A stretch of DNA of 64,000 bases from Diplodia intermedia (GCA_021495925.1 JAKEKT010000048.1:1-64000); one strand, 5' to 3'; positions 10,933 through 22,668 are shown, counted from the first letter of the stretch. A program made the numbers and translations. The notes: generated from the letters alone by a model not told the origin.

Positions 10933-12782
10933 TCACACCAACCCGCACAGCCCAGGCACCTTACTCGCGCCCCGGCCCACCAGCCCATCCAGGTACGCCA
11001 GCAGCACATGGGCATCCAGCATATCCAGCGCGCCCAAGTCCGGATGCGAGCTCCGCAGCACGCGGCCACCCCACAACACCCTGACGTATGATGCCGCCGC
11101 CGCCGCCTCCTCCTCCCGACGATCGGCGTACAGCTCGAAGACGACCTCGGCCCCCATGCCCGGCCAGACCATCACGTCGACCTGCAGCAGCGCCAGCAGC
11201 CGCGCCACGCTGCCGTCGTGCGCGACGTTGTGCCGGTACCTGACCCGCCGCTGCGTCTCACCGCTCCCCGATCCTTCTCCTTCTCCTCGTCTTCCATTGG
11301 TAGTAGCGGCGGCGGCGGCGACGGCGTCGCGAATGTTCGCCGCCAGCTCCGCGACCCACACGCCGTAGCCGGCCGCGGCCGCGGGCAGGCTCTCGGGCGC
11401 CGCGCGCCACAGCCGCGAGTACTCATGCTGGCCGAGGCGGAAGACGGCGGCGGCCTGGGAGGCCGTGACACACTCTTTCCTTTCCTCCTCGTTGCTGCAC
11501 GGCAGGGGCTTGGCGTGGCAGAGGCGCGCGGAGAGGTTGTCGAAGTAGTGGTCCCAGGACCGGTGCCATTCGTCGGCGTTGGAGTCGGAGTCGGAGTCGG
11601 CGGCGTCGGAAGGGGGGACGCCGGAGACGGCGTCGAGGGCGGCGAAGAGCGGGCGGGAGGCGGCGAGGTGGGCGAGCCAGGGGGATGCGTTGCTGCCGGG
11701 CCCGTAGAGGGAGAGGAGGGCGGCCGAGGCCGGGCAGGGGTAGGTGGGTTCGAGGGAGTCGATGGACGGGGATTGGACTTTGAGGGGGAGCGGGCCGCCT
11801 TGGAGGAGGGTGGTTTGGGAGGGGTTTTGCGAGGAGTAGAACATGCCGGCGATGAGCATGGAGGCGACTTGGGAGGTGATGACGTTGTCGGTGACGCGGA
11901 ATTCCATGGCGGAGAGGGGGTTGTCGGAGGGCAGGAAGGAGAGGAGGTCGTGGTAGACGCCCCAGAGGTCGCGTCCGTGCTGCCAGGAATCGTCGAGGCC
12001 GCCCCGTGTTAGCTGGGGGAACTGGCAGGTGCCGTTGAAGCCGGTGGGGGAGAAGGGGTTGGAGGGGTCGGTGTAGACGCTCCAGTAGGTATGGGCTGAT
12101 GCGTTGCCTGCGGGGTTGAGAGGGGCGCCCGAGTAGAAGAGACCAGAGTCGGAGCAGTACCATGGGTATGATTCGACGGGGAAGGTATTAGAAGCGTATG
12201 GTGTGCGCTTATGGTGGCGATGTATCTGTGGCAATCCGTTGGTAAGACTCCACCATATCTAACGCTGTTGCGAGGAAGAAGATGGCTTTCACCGTCACAT
12301 GTTGTAAACATGCGAAAAGGTATAGGGCTCAGAGGCGATTCACCTACCACTTCCACATACTCAAGCTGGTACTCATCACTCGCAATTCTTGGATACTCTG
12401 AGGCCCGGACATGCGGCATGTTGCACCAGTTATAGGTTCCGTACGGCACGCCATCTGGGAGCTGCGAGCCGTTGAAGACGAAGCCGTGCACGCCAGTCCC
12501 GTTGATCACCTCGTTCAAGTCCGTGATCCACGTTGAGTTCGGTGGATGCCATCCGGAGACGGAGCTGTTCAGCGAGAGAGCGGCGGCGAGAGACATGCTT
12601 TCGAGGGTTGTGGAATGCTGGCCCGATAAGGGTATCTGTGGAGATGAATCGACGCTGTTCACTTGCAGGAAGAAGTAGAAGACGGAGAAGAAGAAGGTAG
12701 CGAGCAGGATGGCAGCCAGAAGAGCCAGGGAGGCGAGCCTCTTCAGAGCACTCTTGGGCGTCATTTCTCGCTTTACACCCAT
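10933..12782 (-). CDS. Histidine phosphatase superfamily branch 2 (acid phosphatase-like)
   Basis: Membrane-anchored member of the branch-2 histidine phosphatases, which hydrolyse phosphomonoesters through a phospho-histidine. Two exons (12782-12348 and 12225-10933, intron of 122 bases) give 575 aa. The catalytic motif appears only after splicing: VEVIHRHHKRTPYAS at residues 143-157, with His149 the expected nucleophile. The usual RHGxRxP is here RHHKRTP. The second motif, AHDGS, has His481-Asp482. A hydrophobic segment at about residues 17-41 fits a signal anchor, so the domain is probably extracytoplasmic. Many NxS/NxT sequons fit a secretory protein. The substrate cannot be told. It is divergent from the STAND receptor gene, with 662 bases between. 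Confidence 0.85.
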
Positions 12783-13444
12783 TGGCGGTCAGTAGAATGG
12801 GGTGGTGCAAGGGTCCCGCGTGCTTCTGGGACTGGCTCTCATTGGCGGCGCCGTTGCGCTGTGCGTCAAACGAATGTCACGTCTCGCTTGAGTGATGAAG
12901 AACGGGCGCATCGCCTATTTAAGTAAGTAGATAAATACCTCGGCTGATTGGTCCAAATACCCCACCATCGACACGTGAGACATGTCTACTATCTTCATCT
13001 ATAGGATCAAAAGCGAAAGCCTCCTGCCCTCCCTTGTGTATCAACCACCACCTAATGCGGTAAACACGTGGCAGCTGCAAATGGTTGGCATCTGTTCGAG
13101 AGGCAACAAGAAGCCGGCTTTCTCGCTATACCAGTCGAGCGGCAATATGGAGTCCTACAGCTTACAGTGATAAGGGTGATATGATGGAGTGTAGCATTAA
13201 TGAATGATTTACTCATTCTCGCTTGGTATACTGCCCACTTCTTTGCAAGATATCGGCACATTACAAGCTGTAACTGAGCGTTAGTGGTGACACAAGGCCA
13301 AGCCAAGAACAGCAGGGATTGTTGACCTTCAGCTGCCCCACCATCAGCAGGCGCAACGTCTCTGCCTCTTCTTCAACTAACCCAACAAGCCCCGAAACGT
13401 CTTCGAAAATCAGTCCTGCTTCCGTGATCACAGTCGGCAAAGAG
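12783..13444. promoter_or_regulatory. Divergent promoter region phosphatase / STAND receptor
   Basis: Some 660 bases lie between two oppositely transcribed genes. A CTATTTAAG stretch near 12912 is TATA-like for the minus-strand phosphatase. An upstream in-frame ATG for the receptor exists at 13319, but the segment up to 13445 codes a Ser/Thr/Pro-rich run unlike the HeLo-like start. Confidence 0.45.
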
Positions 13445-16036
13445 ATGGAGGTTGCCGCGAGCGTTATAGCCGTGATCCAGATCAGCAGCAACGTCGCCAC
13501 CCTTTGCTGGCACTACCGCAAGTTGAAGTCGGCCCCGCAAGAAGCAGCGAAAATCATCCAGCAGCTAAAGAGTCTCGATGTTATACTCAACAGCATGGTC
13601 GAGCTGCTTGAAGATGAGAACGCTGCCGTTGACCCTCGCTTTCGCACGATCGAGTTTCTCCAGAAATCCGGACAGCTGGATGCTTTTCAAGCTTTGCTGA
13701 AAGATCTGGAGGGGAAACTGAAGCCTCCACGAGGGCTGGAGAAGCTTCTATTTCCGTTGAAGAGCCGAGATGTCGAGGCGACGCTTCAAGAGATCGAGAA
13801 GTTCAAGACAGTCATCAGCCTCGCTCTTGGGGTTCATCAGGCTGCGTGCTTGAACGCAATGAGCGTGAACGTAAGAGACATCAAGGAGACGCAAGAGAAT
13901 GCAGTGGAGGCTCAGAGATATGCACAGGAAGGTAATGAACAATCAAATATACTGAAAGAGTCTTCGGGCTGACCTGGTGCCTCCAACAGCACGTCACATG
14001 GAAAGCATTCTGAAGTGGCTCGCGCCTCCGGACCCCGATACAAACCATTTTCGAAAGCGCGAGGAACATCACAAAGACACTGGAATATGGTTCGTGGAGG
14101 GAGTCGCCGTTGATCGTTGGAAACGGGGTACCCCATCGCTATTTTGGCTTCATGGAATTCGTAAGTGCTGAAAACATGACTTGATTCGCCAAATACTGAC
14201 ATACTATAGCTGGATGTGGAAAATCAGTGCTTAGGTGTGTCCAACCTGTTGCATAAGGAAGGCCGTTGCTGATGCGTACAGCTCAACCTTGATCGAATGC
14301 TTGAAGATGGAAGAGCTGCACAAAGCGGACGACATTGTTGCATATTTCTACTTCGACTTCTCAGATACGAAGAAACGCAACGCCAACAGTCTGATGCGAT
14401 CGCTCATCTCGCAACTGGTGATCAACCACAAACGCATTTGGCCGAGACTCGAAGATATCTTCGAACAGCACCATGGACAGCGCCAGCCTTCAAGTGAAAC
14501 GCTGCTCTTGGTGCTACAAGAGTTGGTCACCAAGTCCAAAAGGACCTTCTTCGTTATTGATGGACTAGACGAAAGTGAAGACGTGGAGGATACTTTGCAC
14601 ATCGTGCGCAGTATGTGCAATTGGAACATAAGCGGTCTGCGCATCTTCGTCTCCTCTCGACCCCTCGGCATCATCGAAGAGGCATTCAGCGAGATGTATC
14701 CTCTTGAGATATCTATGAGCGACCATCTTGTCGATCCGGACATACAACTGTTCCTTGGTAGCAAGGTGAAGGATCTGTCCCAGTGGGATCTGGACACTCG
14801 TGCCGCAATCTCAGAAACCTTGTCGAAGCGGGCAAATGGAATGTATAGGTCCCCTTCTGAAGCATCCATCTGTCTCTAGATCTGATTTTTGATAGGTTCC
14901 GGCTGGCGTCTGGTCTGCTTGACCTCGTTGGGAAATGCCGGAAAAAGAAAGACCTGCAGGTCCTCCTCTCCTCACTACCGCGGACCCTCGAAGATATGTA
15001 CGAACGTATACTTCTAAGCATTCCGGAAGACGAACGTCGCGATGCTTTCAGGACTCTTGAGTGGCTGGCATTCTCTGGCCAGCCTGTTCGGATGGAGGAC
15101 TTGTCTGAAGCACTCGCTGTCGAGCTGAATGATCAACACGGCTATGACCCCGATCTCAAAGACCTTTGCATACATCGATCACCCATCATGAACTCCAGCC
15201 TCGTCACCACATCGAAAGCATGGCTAAATGATGTCAAGAGCTCTCCAGGCTACTATGATGAAATATGGGATTCAATGAACATAGTCGTGACCGAGGTTCG
15301 GCTCGCACACGCATCAATCCAGGACTACCTCCGATCTCCCGGGATCAGAAGGGGTCGTGCTGCGTCGTTCGCTCTAGACTGCGATTCAGCGAACCGGACT
15401 ATGGCTCAGACCTGCCTGCTATATCTTCTAAATCCTTCACTCAAGAGCGGCTATCAGACCTCGATGCGTGGCTTGAACTTGCTATTGCGAGAATGGCCTC
15501 TCCTCATCTACGCGTCTCACTTCTGGGGTTACCATACCCAAGAGCTCGGTGGAGAGCTGGATTTTACCACATGGAGTTTGGTTCAACAATTGTTCGAATC
15601 CAAAAAGCTTCCGAATTGCGGCAATTTTGGAACGTGGGCTCGTTTCTTGACACCCGGTGCACAGCAGCAAGTATTCGAGAACACGACCCCTCTCTACTAC
15701 GCATCTTCTCTTGGAATCGGATCCGTCGTTCACAAGCTTCTCAAAACTCTGCCGCTGACTGAAGTCAATGCACTTGGTGGAAGGAATGCCAGCACGCCTC
15801 TCCAGGCCGCAGCGTACCGCGACCATTTGGACGTCGTAAGACTGCTTCTCGATGCAGGCGCCGACCCGAATATCCGTACGAGCCTCTCAGATGGCAGTGC
15901 ACTGTTCTGGGCCATTCTTAGTAATGGCCCCAACGGCCCAAGGATCGCGAATTTGCTGTTGCAGCATGGTGCAAGCCTTTGTCAAGAAGATCGTGAGGAG
16001 TTGGACAGATATGGGGCATCTAGTATCATGTCCTGA
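13445..16036 (+). CDS. STAND receptor: HeLo-like - NACHT - ankyrin
   Basis: Fungal NLR-like signal-transducing NTPase, a family linked to self/non-self recognition and regulated cell death. Five exons (13445-13931, 13990-14160, 14210-14234, 14282-14842, 14896-16036) join to 794 aa. Residues 1-160 start MEVAASVIAVIQISSNVATL and match the fungal STAND N-terminal (HeLo-like) domain, a putative membrane-active effector. The NACHT core has Walker A GIPGCGKS at 218-225, Walker B VIDGLDE at 319-325 and the sensor run RIFVSSRP. A winged-helix-like LEWLAFSGQPVRMEDLSEAL follows. The C-terminus has about two ankyrin repeats (TPLQAAAYRDHLDVVRLLLD, then ANLLLQHGAS). The P-loop is encoded across a 25-nt exon. 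All introns are GT-AG. The short repeat array suggests a truncated or low-copy sensor domain. The ligand is unknown. Confidence 0.85.
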
Positions 16037-16271
16037 CATTATCCTACTGGCAATGCACCGCAGACTAACTTTCTCGGGGAGAAAACAAAAACAAACAAAA
16101 ATTGAAGTTTTATGCAAGGCGTAGTGCTTTGATATGCCTTCGATACGTGTGACTGTCAATCGAGATGTAGTTTATTACCCGTTTAATTGATGAAAACCTC
16201 TCCCATCTTCCATGAATCATCACAATCTCCCATAACCATCTAGGGTGCTATAGACCGTTCATGACACTACC
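16037..16271. other. 3' flank of STAND receptor
   Basis: This short A/T-richer flank between the receptor stop codon and the first fold-back element holds no gene or recognisable signal. Confidence 0.5.
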
Positions 16272-16476
16272 GCCACGGCGGATGACAAAAGTGCCTTCCA
16301 CACCGACTTTGAAACAGAATATCTAGGTAGGTAGTTGAGTATAAGATCAAGACGTAAATGCACGAATCTAAAACTTACATTCACATCCGGATCTTGTATT
16401 CAACTTATCTATCCCATGTAGAGTTGTTCTATAAGGCAGATCCGGGTGAACAATTTCTTTTGTCACCCGCCGTGCC
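16272..16476. mobile_element. MITE-like fold-back element, copy A
   Basis: A non-coding element of about 205 bp with imperfect terminal inverted repeats. The left end reads GCCACGGCGGATGACAAAAG; the reverse complement of the right end reads GGCACGGCGGGTGACAAAAG (18 of 20 match). Inside is a hairpin whose arms read TATAAGATC...GTAAATG and the complement of CATTCACATCCGGATCTTG. A TA lies close outside each end, which would fit a TA target duplication. It belongs to a family with copies near 25.2, 26.4, 47.6 and 58.2 kb. Confidence 0.7.
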
Positions 16477-16798
16477 GCCTATTTCACGTCAATCTCGGGC
16501 TCAGCGCACAAGAGTGAGCAGAGAGCCCGTAACGTAAAGAAGGGATTTATAGGTTGAAGGATGGTGAAGGCGACAAAGTACTCATTATTGGGACGTGATG
16601 ACACATGCGTGCTGGGGATTGGATTGTACTGGCTGGCCAAGGCCACGTTGTTCGTACGCCGCCATGCACGTGTAGATGCCTTGAGACGAGGGAGAAGACA
16701 CTTCGACGATGTGAATTCTTAGCGGTTAAGAATGTCTGCCTCTTTTCTGGACGAACTGAGCTTGTATTTTTTGTGTCGAGAAAGGAAACGAGGTCATA
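16477..16798. other. Intergenic region
   Basis: The 320 bases between the fold-back element and the stop codon of the homocysteine methyltransferase gene. No gene is seen. Confidence 0.5.
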
Positions 16799-17884
16799 TC
16801 AGCCTCCCTTTTGCAGTTCCTCCACGACGTCCCTGATCGCCTTGATGTCCTTCGGCCCCATCCGGCAACACCCACCAATCCACCGCGCGCCCTCCTTCCA
16901 CCACTCCCTCACCCTGTCCTCCAACGCCTTCCCCTCCGTCGCCTCGCCCTCCCTCCACACCTTCGCCTCCGCATCCCACACCTCACCGCTGTTCGGATAA
17001 ACCAGACACGCCTTCTCCCCGGCACCCTCTCTCAGCCCCCTCAACGCCTCCACCACCAAGTCCTGCGGCACGCAATTCACGCCCACCGCAACGACCTGCT
17101 CGCTATCCCTCACCAGCTCGCCCACGGCCTTCAACCCGCTCCCATCGCTCAGCACCACCTCCTCCCCCTCCACCGCGCCGTCCTCCTTGGCCAAGCTGCC
17201 GCCCGTCTCCACCCGCCTCAGCTCGACCGCCGCCTCCTCGACCGCCGCGACCGCGCCCCCCCTGACCGCCTCCCTGCGCCTGCGCACCGTGACGCCCAGC
17301 CACGCGCGCGCGCGCGGGAACTCGTCGCGCAGCAGCTCCAGCACCGCCTCGATCTCGACGCGGTTCGGCACCGTCTCGACCGCGAGCGCGTCGGCGCCCG
17401 CGCCCAGCAGCGCCGCCACGCGCCCGCGGTGGAAGTCCTTGAACGCGGCCTTGCTCAGCGCGTACCGGCCCGTGTACTCGGAGCCGTCGGCCAGGAACGC
17501 GCCGTACGGCCCGACGCTGCCCGCCACGACCAATGACGACGATTTCCCGTCGTCGTCGTCGTGGTCGTCGTGGTCATCGCCGCGCGCCTCGCGCGCCACC
17601 TCCACGCTCTTCTCCACCAGCGCCCGCGCCTCGCCGTCCGTGTACCCCGCGGCGCGCAGGCCCGGCAGCGAGGCTTGGTACGAGGCCGTGGTCGCGACGG
17701 TGGCGCCGGCGGCGTAGTAGGATGCGTGCACGGCGCGGATGGTGGGCGCCGAGGAGGCGAGGGCGGCGGCGGACCAGAGGCGGGTGGCGAGGGAGAGGCC
17801 GCGCGCCTCGAGTTCGGTTGCGAGGGCGCCGTCGAGGATGAGCGGGGTGGTGGGGGAGAGGGGGAGGGGGGTTGTGGACGGCAT
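16799..17884 (-). CDS. Homocysteine S-methyltransferase
   Basis: Zn-dependent transfer of a methyl group from S-methylmethionine or S-adenosylmethionine to homocysteine, making methionine (family of yeast Mht1/Sam4), in the cytosol. Single exon, 361 aa. The N-terminal LILDGALATELEARG is the family signature. SVGPYGAFLADGSEYTGRY and ALAVETVPNRVEIEAVLELL follow. The Zn ligands are in GVNC (Cys at about 271) and GGCC (Cys at about 339-340). A charged Ala/Val/Glu-rich insert sits between the two, and a His/Asp-rich insert (DDHDDHDDDD) near residue 110; both look like fungal extensions. The frame stays open upstream to 18439, but that part is low-complexity and unlike the family. The Met before STTPLPLSPTTPLILDGALA was therefore chosen. 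Confidence 0.92.
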   Translation of the reverse strand: MPSTTPLPLSPTTPLILDGALATELEARGLSLATRLWSAAALASSAPTIRAVHASYYAAGATVATTASYQASLPGLRAAGYTDGEARALVEKSVEVAREARGDDHDDHDDDDGKSSSLVVAGSVGPYGAFLADGSEYTGRYALSKAAFKDFHRGRVAALLGAGADALAVETVPNRVEIEAVLELLRDEFPRARAWLGVTVRRRREAVRGGAVAAVEEAAVELRRVETGGSLAKEDGAVEGEEVVLSDGSGLKAVGELVRDSEQVVAVGVNCVPQDLVVEALRGLREGAGEKACLVYPNSGEVWDAEAKVWREGEATEGKALEDRVREWWKEGARWIGGCCRMGPKDIKAIRDVVEELQKGG

Positions 17885-18638
17885 GGTCGCTTTTCGTTGT
17901 ATTCCTTGGGCCGGGGAGGTGGAGGGCGGGTCGGTTTGTTGTTGTCGGAGACGGTGGGTGGTATGGTCTGGTGGATCGTCGGTTGGTTGTGGTGTGATTC
18001 GTTTGCGTTTGGCGGGGCGGGGTGCGGAGGAGAAGTTGCGGAGGGTGTGGAGGGGGCTCAATGGCGGGCGTGGGGTGTGGCGGCGATCAATCTGATTGTC
18101 GAGCTGGGCTGTGCGTATGTCCGTCAGACCTCGGCGAGCGGTGCAGGTGAGGGAAGGAGGTCGGGAAAAGAAAAACGAGAGGAGTGATCGGACCTTGTGT
18201 GGGGCGTGGAGGGGCGGCTTTGATGGCGGGGTACTTAAGTAAACATTGGACGCCTGAGACGGCCGGAGCGACTTCCGAAACACTACTGTCTCTTTCCAGT
18301 CCCCGAACCACGCAATATCGGCCTTCAAGGGACGCCGCTTAGTTAGCGGCGGATGCCACGAGGGTGAGGCTGACTTACGGGAGCAGGTTTGCCGAACAGG
18401 CGTTCCTGGTGCGTGAGTCATCAGCCAGCGTTGGTCCACAATCTTTTGCCCGTACCCTCACAAAGATTCTGCCGCCATTGCTCAATTTGATCGCGGAAGC
18501 TCACTGTCACATACACATCATCTTCAGAAAAGTCTTCTTTCCAACTGTCCATTTCAATCGTTATCATGACCATAAACGCCGTCTCATGCAGAAAAAATAG
18601 GAGGGGTATATAACGCGTCAAAACCACTGACCGCACGC
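17885..18638. other. Intergenic: methyltransferase promoter / transporter 3' flank
   Basis: This 754-base stretch has the 5' leader and promoter of the methyltransferase gene on the minus strand and the 3' flank of the transporter gene. An open frame continuous with the methyltransferase (to 18439) is judged chance. No other gene is seen. Confidence 0.5.
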
Positions 18639-20520
18639 TCACACCTTCACATCCTGCACCAGCTCATCCGCCCTCCTCGCGCCACCGCTGCGCACCACCT
18701 CGGCCATGATGGCGCGCTCCTCCATGGCCGAGTTGTCGCCAAAGACCTCGTCCATCTGCTCGAGAGTGCGGCCCTTCGTCTCCGGAACCAGGTAGTAGGC
18801 CCAAACAGCGGCGAGCGCGCACCAGCCGGCGAAGAAGACGTAGGTGCCGAACCCGGCCTGCTCGATCATCGTGGGCACGATGACGCCGATGATGAAGTTG
18901 GCCAGCCAGACGACCGATGTCGACAGCGCAACGCCCTTGGCACGGGTGCCGTTGGGGAAGATCTCGCTGGGCAGGCACTGCGAGCTTGTTAGCATTTCTC
19001 AATGATAAGCGGCATCTTGCCGAATGCTTACCCAGGTCAAAGGCGAGTAGGAGACACCGTAGAAGAAGGTGTAGATGTAGGCCATAGCCGTGGTCCCCCA
19101 GCCCGCCGCCTTGTGGCCTGGCCAGTCGGACGAGTAGAGCCCGACCAGGATGCTCATAACAATGTACGGCGTCATCATACCAATCGCCCCCCAAATGGCG
19201 AGCGGGCGCCGGCCGATGCGGTCGATGATGAAAAAGCACACGACGACGGCGAAGAGCTGGCTGATGTTGAGCGTGCCCGAGAGGATAAGCGACATCTCGT
19301 CGGTCTGGCCCAGAGAGCGGAAGAGAATGGGAGCGTAGTAGATGAAGCCATTGATGCCTTGATTGCAATGTTAGCTTTGTTTATCGGCCTGCCTAGTTAA
19401 GCAAGGGACATACCGGAGAACTGCTGGAAGAAGGCGATACCGGTGCCGACGGCCGTGCGCCTCCAGCTCTTCTTCTTGAACAGGTCGAGCCAAGTGGCCA
19501 TCTCGAGCTTGAAGCCGGAAAGGCCGGGGTGGTGGTGTTCAACAACCTTCTTCTGGAACTCGACCTCGGTCATGATGGCCTGGAACTCGGCCTGGACACG
19601 GTTGTCGGTCGGGGGCAGGCGGCGAAGCTGAGACAAGCTCTGCAGGCATTCCGCCTCGCGGCCCTTCAGGCCGAGCCAACGAGGGCTGTAAGGGAAGAAG
19701 TGGATGCCGGTACCGAGGAGGATGGCGCAAACCATCTGGAGGCCAAAGGGAAGACGGAATGAGATCTCGCCATCAAGCTCCCTAAAAATTTGTTAGACCA
19801 TCTCGGGTGTCCAGCATGAAGAGTCGAGCTCACTTGGTGCCATAGCTGATCCAGTACGAAACAACCACGCCGGTCACGATGGAGACGGACTCGAGAACAA
19901 GGAGAGCTCCACGAAGGTTGGGAGGTGCGATCTCTGAGATGTAGAGCGGAGCGCCCTGTTGCAGTGTAAGTGTCGTGTCAGGGGGGAGTGGCACATTCCG
20001 AGCTTACCAATGCCAATGTGCCGACACCAATACCTCCGAAGAAACGACCAAAGACGAGAGCACCGTAGTTGGGAGCGGATGTCTGGATAATGGCGCCAAT
20101 GCAGAAGATGATGACAACAACGGTCAGGGCCCATTTCCGGCTGATCTTGTCCGCGAGCCAGGGCATGAAGAAGCAGCCAAGGAAGGCACCGAGCTCCAAC
20201 ATGGCAGTCATGAGACCGGTGTAGAAACCGCCCTGGTTCAGGATGGGGTAGGCGGCGAGGAACTGGGGCATGACATTGATAATTGAGATGACACCCTGGT
20301 CGTAGCCGAACGAGAAGCCGCCGAGAGAGGCCAGGAAAGAAGCACCGAAGACAAAGGGCGAATCGAGGAGACCACGAAGACCGCTACGACCATATGAGAC
20401 CTCCTCGGCCATCAGGTCGGGCAGGTCGGCGGTCGGGACAGCCTTCATGGCGTTGACATCCTCGTGGTACTCGGCGGAGCCCTTGGAGAGCTTCGCGCTG
20501 TCTTTGTCGGAGGCTGCCAT
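18639..20520 (-). CDS. MFS sugar porter, hexose-transporter-like
   Basis: Twelve-helix plasma-membrane sugar transporter of the major facilitator superfamily. Five exons (20520-20008, 19955-19834, 19781-19414, 19357-19032, 18977-18639) join to 555 aa. Diagnostic pieces are GGFSFGYDQGVISIINVMPQ in helix 1, GRFFGGIGVGTLALGAPLYI with SEIAPPNLRGAL, YSPRWLGLKGR (Tyr where PESPRWL usually has Glu), FFQQFSGINGFIYYAPILF, DRIGRRPLAIWGAIGM and the C-terminal PETKGRTLEQMDEVFGD. All splice sites are GT-AG and restore these motifs exactly, for example FSG|INGF and PLTW|CLPSE. The substrate is not determinable from sequence alone. The promoter side has several SYGGRG motifs, the binding pattern of the carbon catabolite repressor Cre1/CreA, which would fit glucose control. 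Confidence 0.92.
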
Positions 20521-22668
20521 GGTTGGTGGAGTGAAAGATCAAACAAGTGATTTGAGCTGCCGGGCAGAGAACAGCAAAGGCTGGAGGGTAGCGGATACAT
20601 TTTATAGTCGGCGCTGGAAGCGTCTGATGCAACGGCGGCAGGGAACGGGATGGCGTATGCCCATGTCCTCTGGCGAAGCCTGCAGCCGTCTGGGGCTCCA
20701 GACTAGGCCTCAGTCCGTGATCTGGGGTTGGCATCTGTGGGGACAGCCGGGGGACGAGAGCTTGTCTGGTCGGAAGCCCATTCCCGTTCGAGAGGCGTGG
20801 GGAGGAAACTGCCCCAAAGGAGCGCAGGCGGAATGTGCGCGCGGCGGTATTGTGGGACAGGGCGAGCGCGCAGGCCAGCGGACGTATGAGAGGGCTGAGA
20901 TTTGCATTTTACCAGCGGCGCACGGTAACGGCGGACCAGAGCGGCAGGCGGTGGTGGCGATGCCACGGTCAAAGGCCGACGTTACGGACGTCGAGCGCCC
21001 GCGCGCGGGCCACCCGGTAGCCACTGCCGGCACATCAGCCAATCGGCCGTTTCCTCAAACGGCCGACGCGACGTCATCGGTCGCCGTCCCACCCTCCCCA
21101 GACCTTCTCCACGCCACGACGCCGGCCATGGTGCGGATCGGGTCGCGCTGGTCCACATCCACTTCCACATGACAGACAGCCCCGACCGTGTGGTGTCGTG
21201 CGGCGCGCCAGGAACCGCTGGGCCGCAAGCCTCGCGTTTTCAGCCGCACGGGACCGAAGAAGGAGCCTCCAAGGCGTCCGACTACCGCATGGAGTCCTGC
21301 TGCACCGCGAACCACTTGTTGTACGGCTGGGTCCCGCCACGAGGTCAGCTGCCACGGTCCCCGGTACCGTTCCTGCCGGTTCCTGGCCGCCCAACAGAGC
21401 CGCCTTCACCGCATGCTGCCTTGCTATCAGCCTCGTGAGACACTGCGTCACTGTCTGCGAGCCCGGCCAGCGCTCAACACCACCTGTCACTCCACTTTTG
21501 TTTTTCAACGCTGGCACTCCGCCTGCCTGCCAAGTAACGCGTGTCGGCAAATGCATGCTTGTCAGCGTCGGTCTTTGGCAGGGAAGGAGCTGCGTCCGGT
21601 CTTACGCGGAGCCGAGGCCAGAGCGATCGTCTCCTTGTATCTGCACTTCCCATTATCAACCTCGCCCATCCCACTTCGCATTGAGTGCTCCAGTTATGGC
21701 CTTCTTACTCCATGCGTCCGTCTTCACGCAAATCTCGTTGGAGTGCGCCATCCTGCAATGGGCCAAGGAAAATCTTCACGCTGATGTATCAGGATGCTCC
21801 GCCATGAAATCATACAGGAACCCCTTTTCCGGCCATACCAACCCTACCCGTTTGATATCACTACAGTACCTACACCTCGTTACTCCTGTCCTCAGCTCCG
21901 CAGCCGGCGAATGAGAGCCTATCCGGTGCTGTGCCTAGCATCTGCCGCTCAAGAATTGCTCATTTTGGTCTAATGGCTGGTAACCATCTCCATCATTGAA
22001 AGCTCATTCCGGCCGTCTTAGTCCAATCGCTCACCCCCAGTAGCCGCCCACTCCCCGCTTCGACCCGCAATACCGTCCCAATCGGCCATTTACCGTCGGC
22101 GGCCCCCTTTAGTCCTTGACATTCGTCGAGTCCCAACAAACGCAGCCCGACTGATTTGCCACAATGGGGCTGTTTTCCCGTGGATTGTGGCTTTCGTTAC
22201 TTTGAGGCAAAAAACGCAGAAAGAAACGTTTCATCGAGAAGCCCAAGCCTTAGGGTCCAGAACGCCACTCCCCTCGACTGAAAAATGCCGCGCGTCCCAA
22301 GGTGTGCCCGCCTGCATCACCAAAGGCCGAAACACGACGGTAAACCCACTTCTTTTTGAATGAACCCAGTCATCGGATAGCCCCAAGCACGGGGGCCAAC
22401 AGCCAAGTTCCGCCGGGCATCACTGCGTTATCTCTCGGCTTTCTTGCCACCAGGAACCCGGATCCACAAGGCCCGATGCAGAAGCGCTCCCAGGAATGAC
22501 CGCTTGTGCTGAGTTGTCTAGTTCACCAGGGGTCGTATAGATTCAGAGTCCAGATCCCTCGGTGTGGACACCTGGCTTGGGCCAGCATGTGATCACATAT
22601 GCTCGCTATCGCTCTATGGCCATCCATGGCATAGGTCGAAAGGTGAACTGTGCAAAGGCCGGTCCATT
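20521..22668. other. Gene-poor region, transporter promoter
   Basis: The part next to the transporter (20521-20900) holds its promoter, with GGGG-containing Cre1-like sites near 20690, 20721, 20738 and 20799. Beyond it, several overlapping open frames of up to 240 codons exist in GC-rich sequence, but none shows a domain, signal peptide or splice-consistent continuation. No gene is supported. Confidence 0.45.

Noticed and set aside
11218..12012. Plus-strand frame of 264 codons
   Set aside because: Antisense of the histidine phosphatase; Gly/Val/Glu-rich shadow of a GC-rich exon.
17885..18439. In-frame 5' extension of the homocysteine methyltransferase (185 extra codons)
   Set aside because: The extension is Pro/Arg/Thr-rich low-complexity sequence, unlike the family, whose signature starts about 18 residues after the chosen Met.
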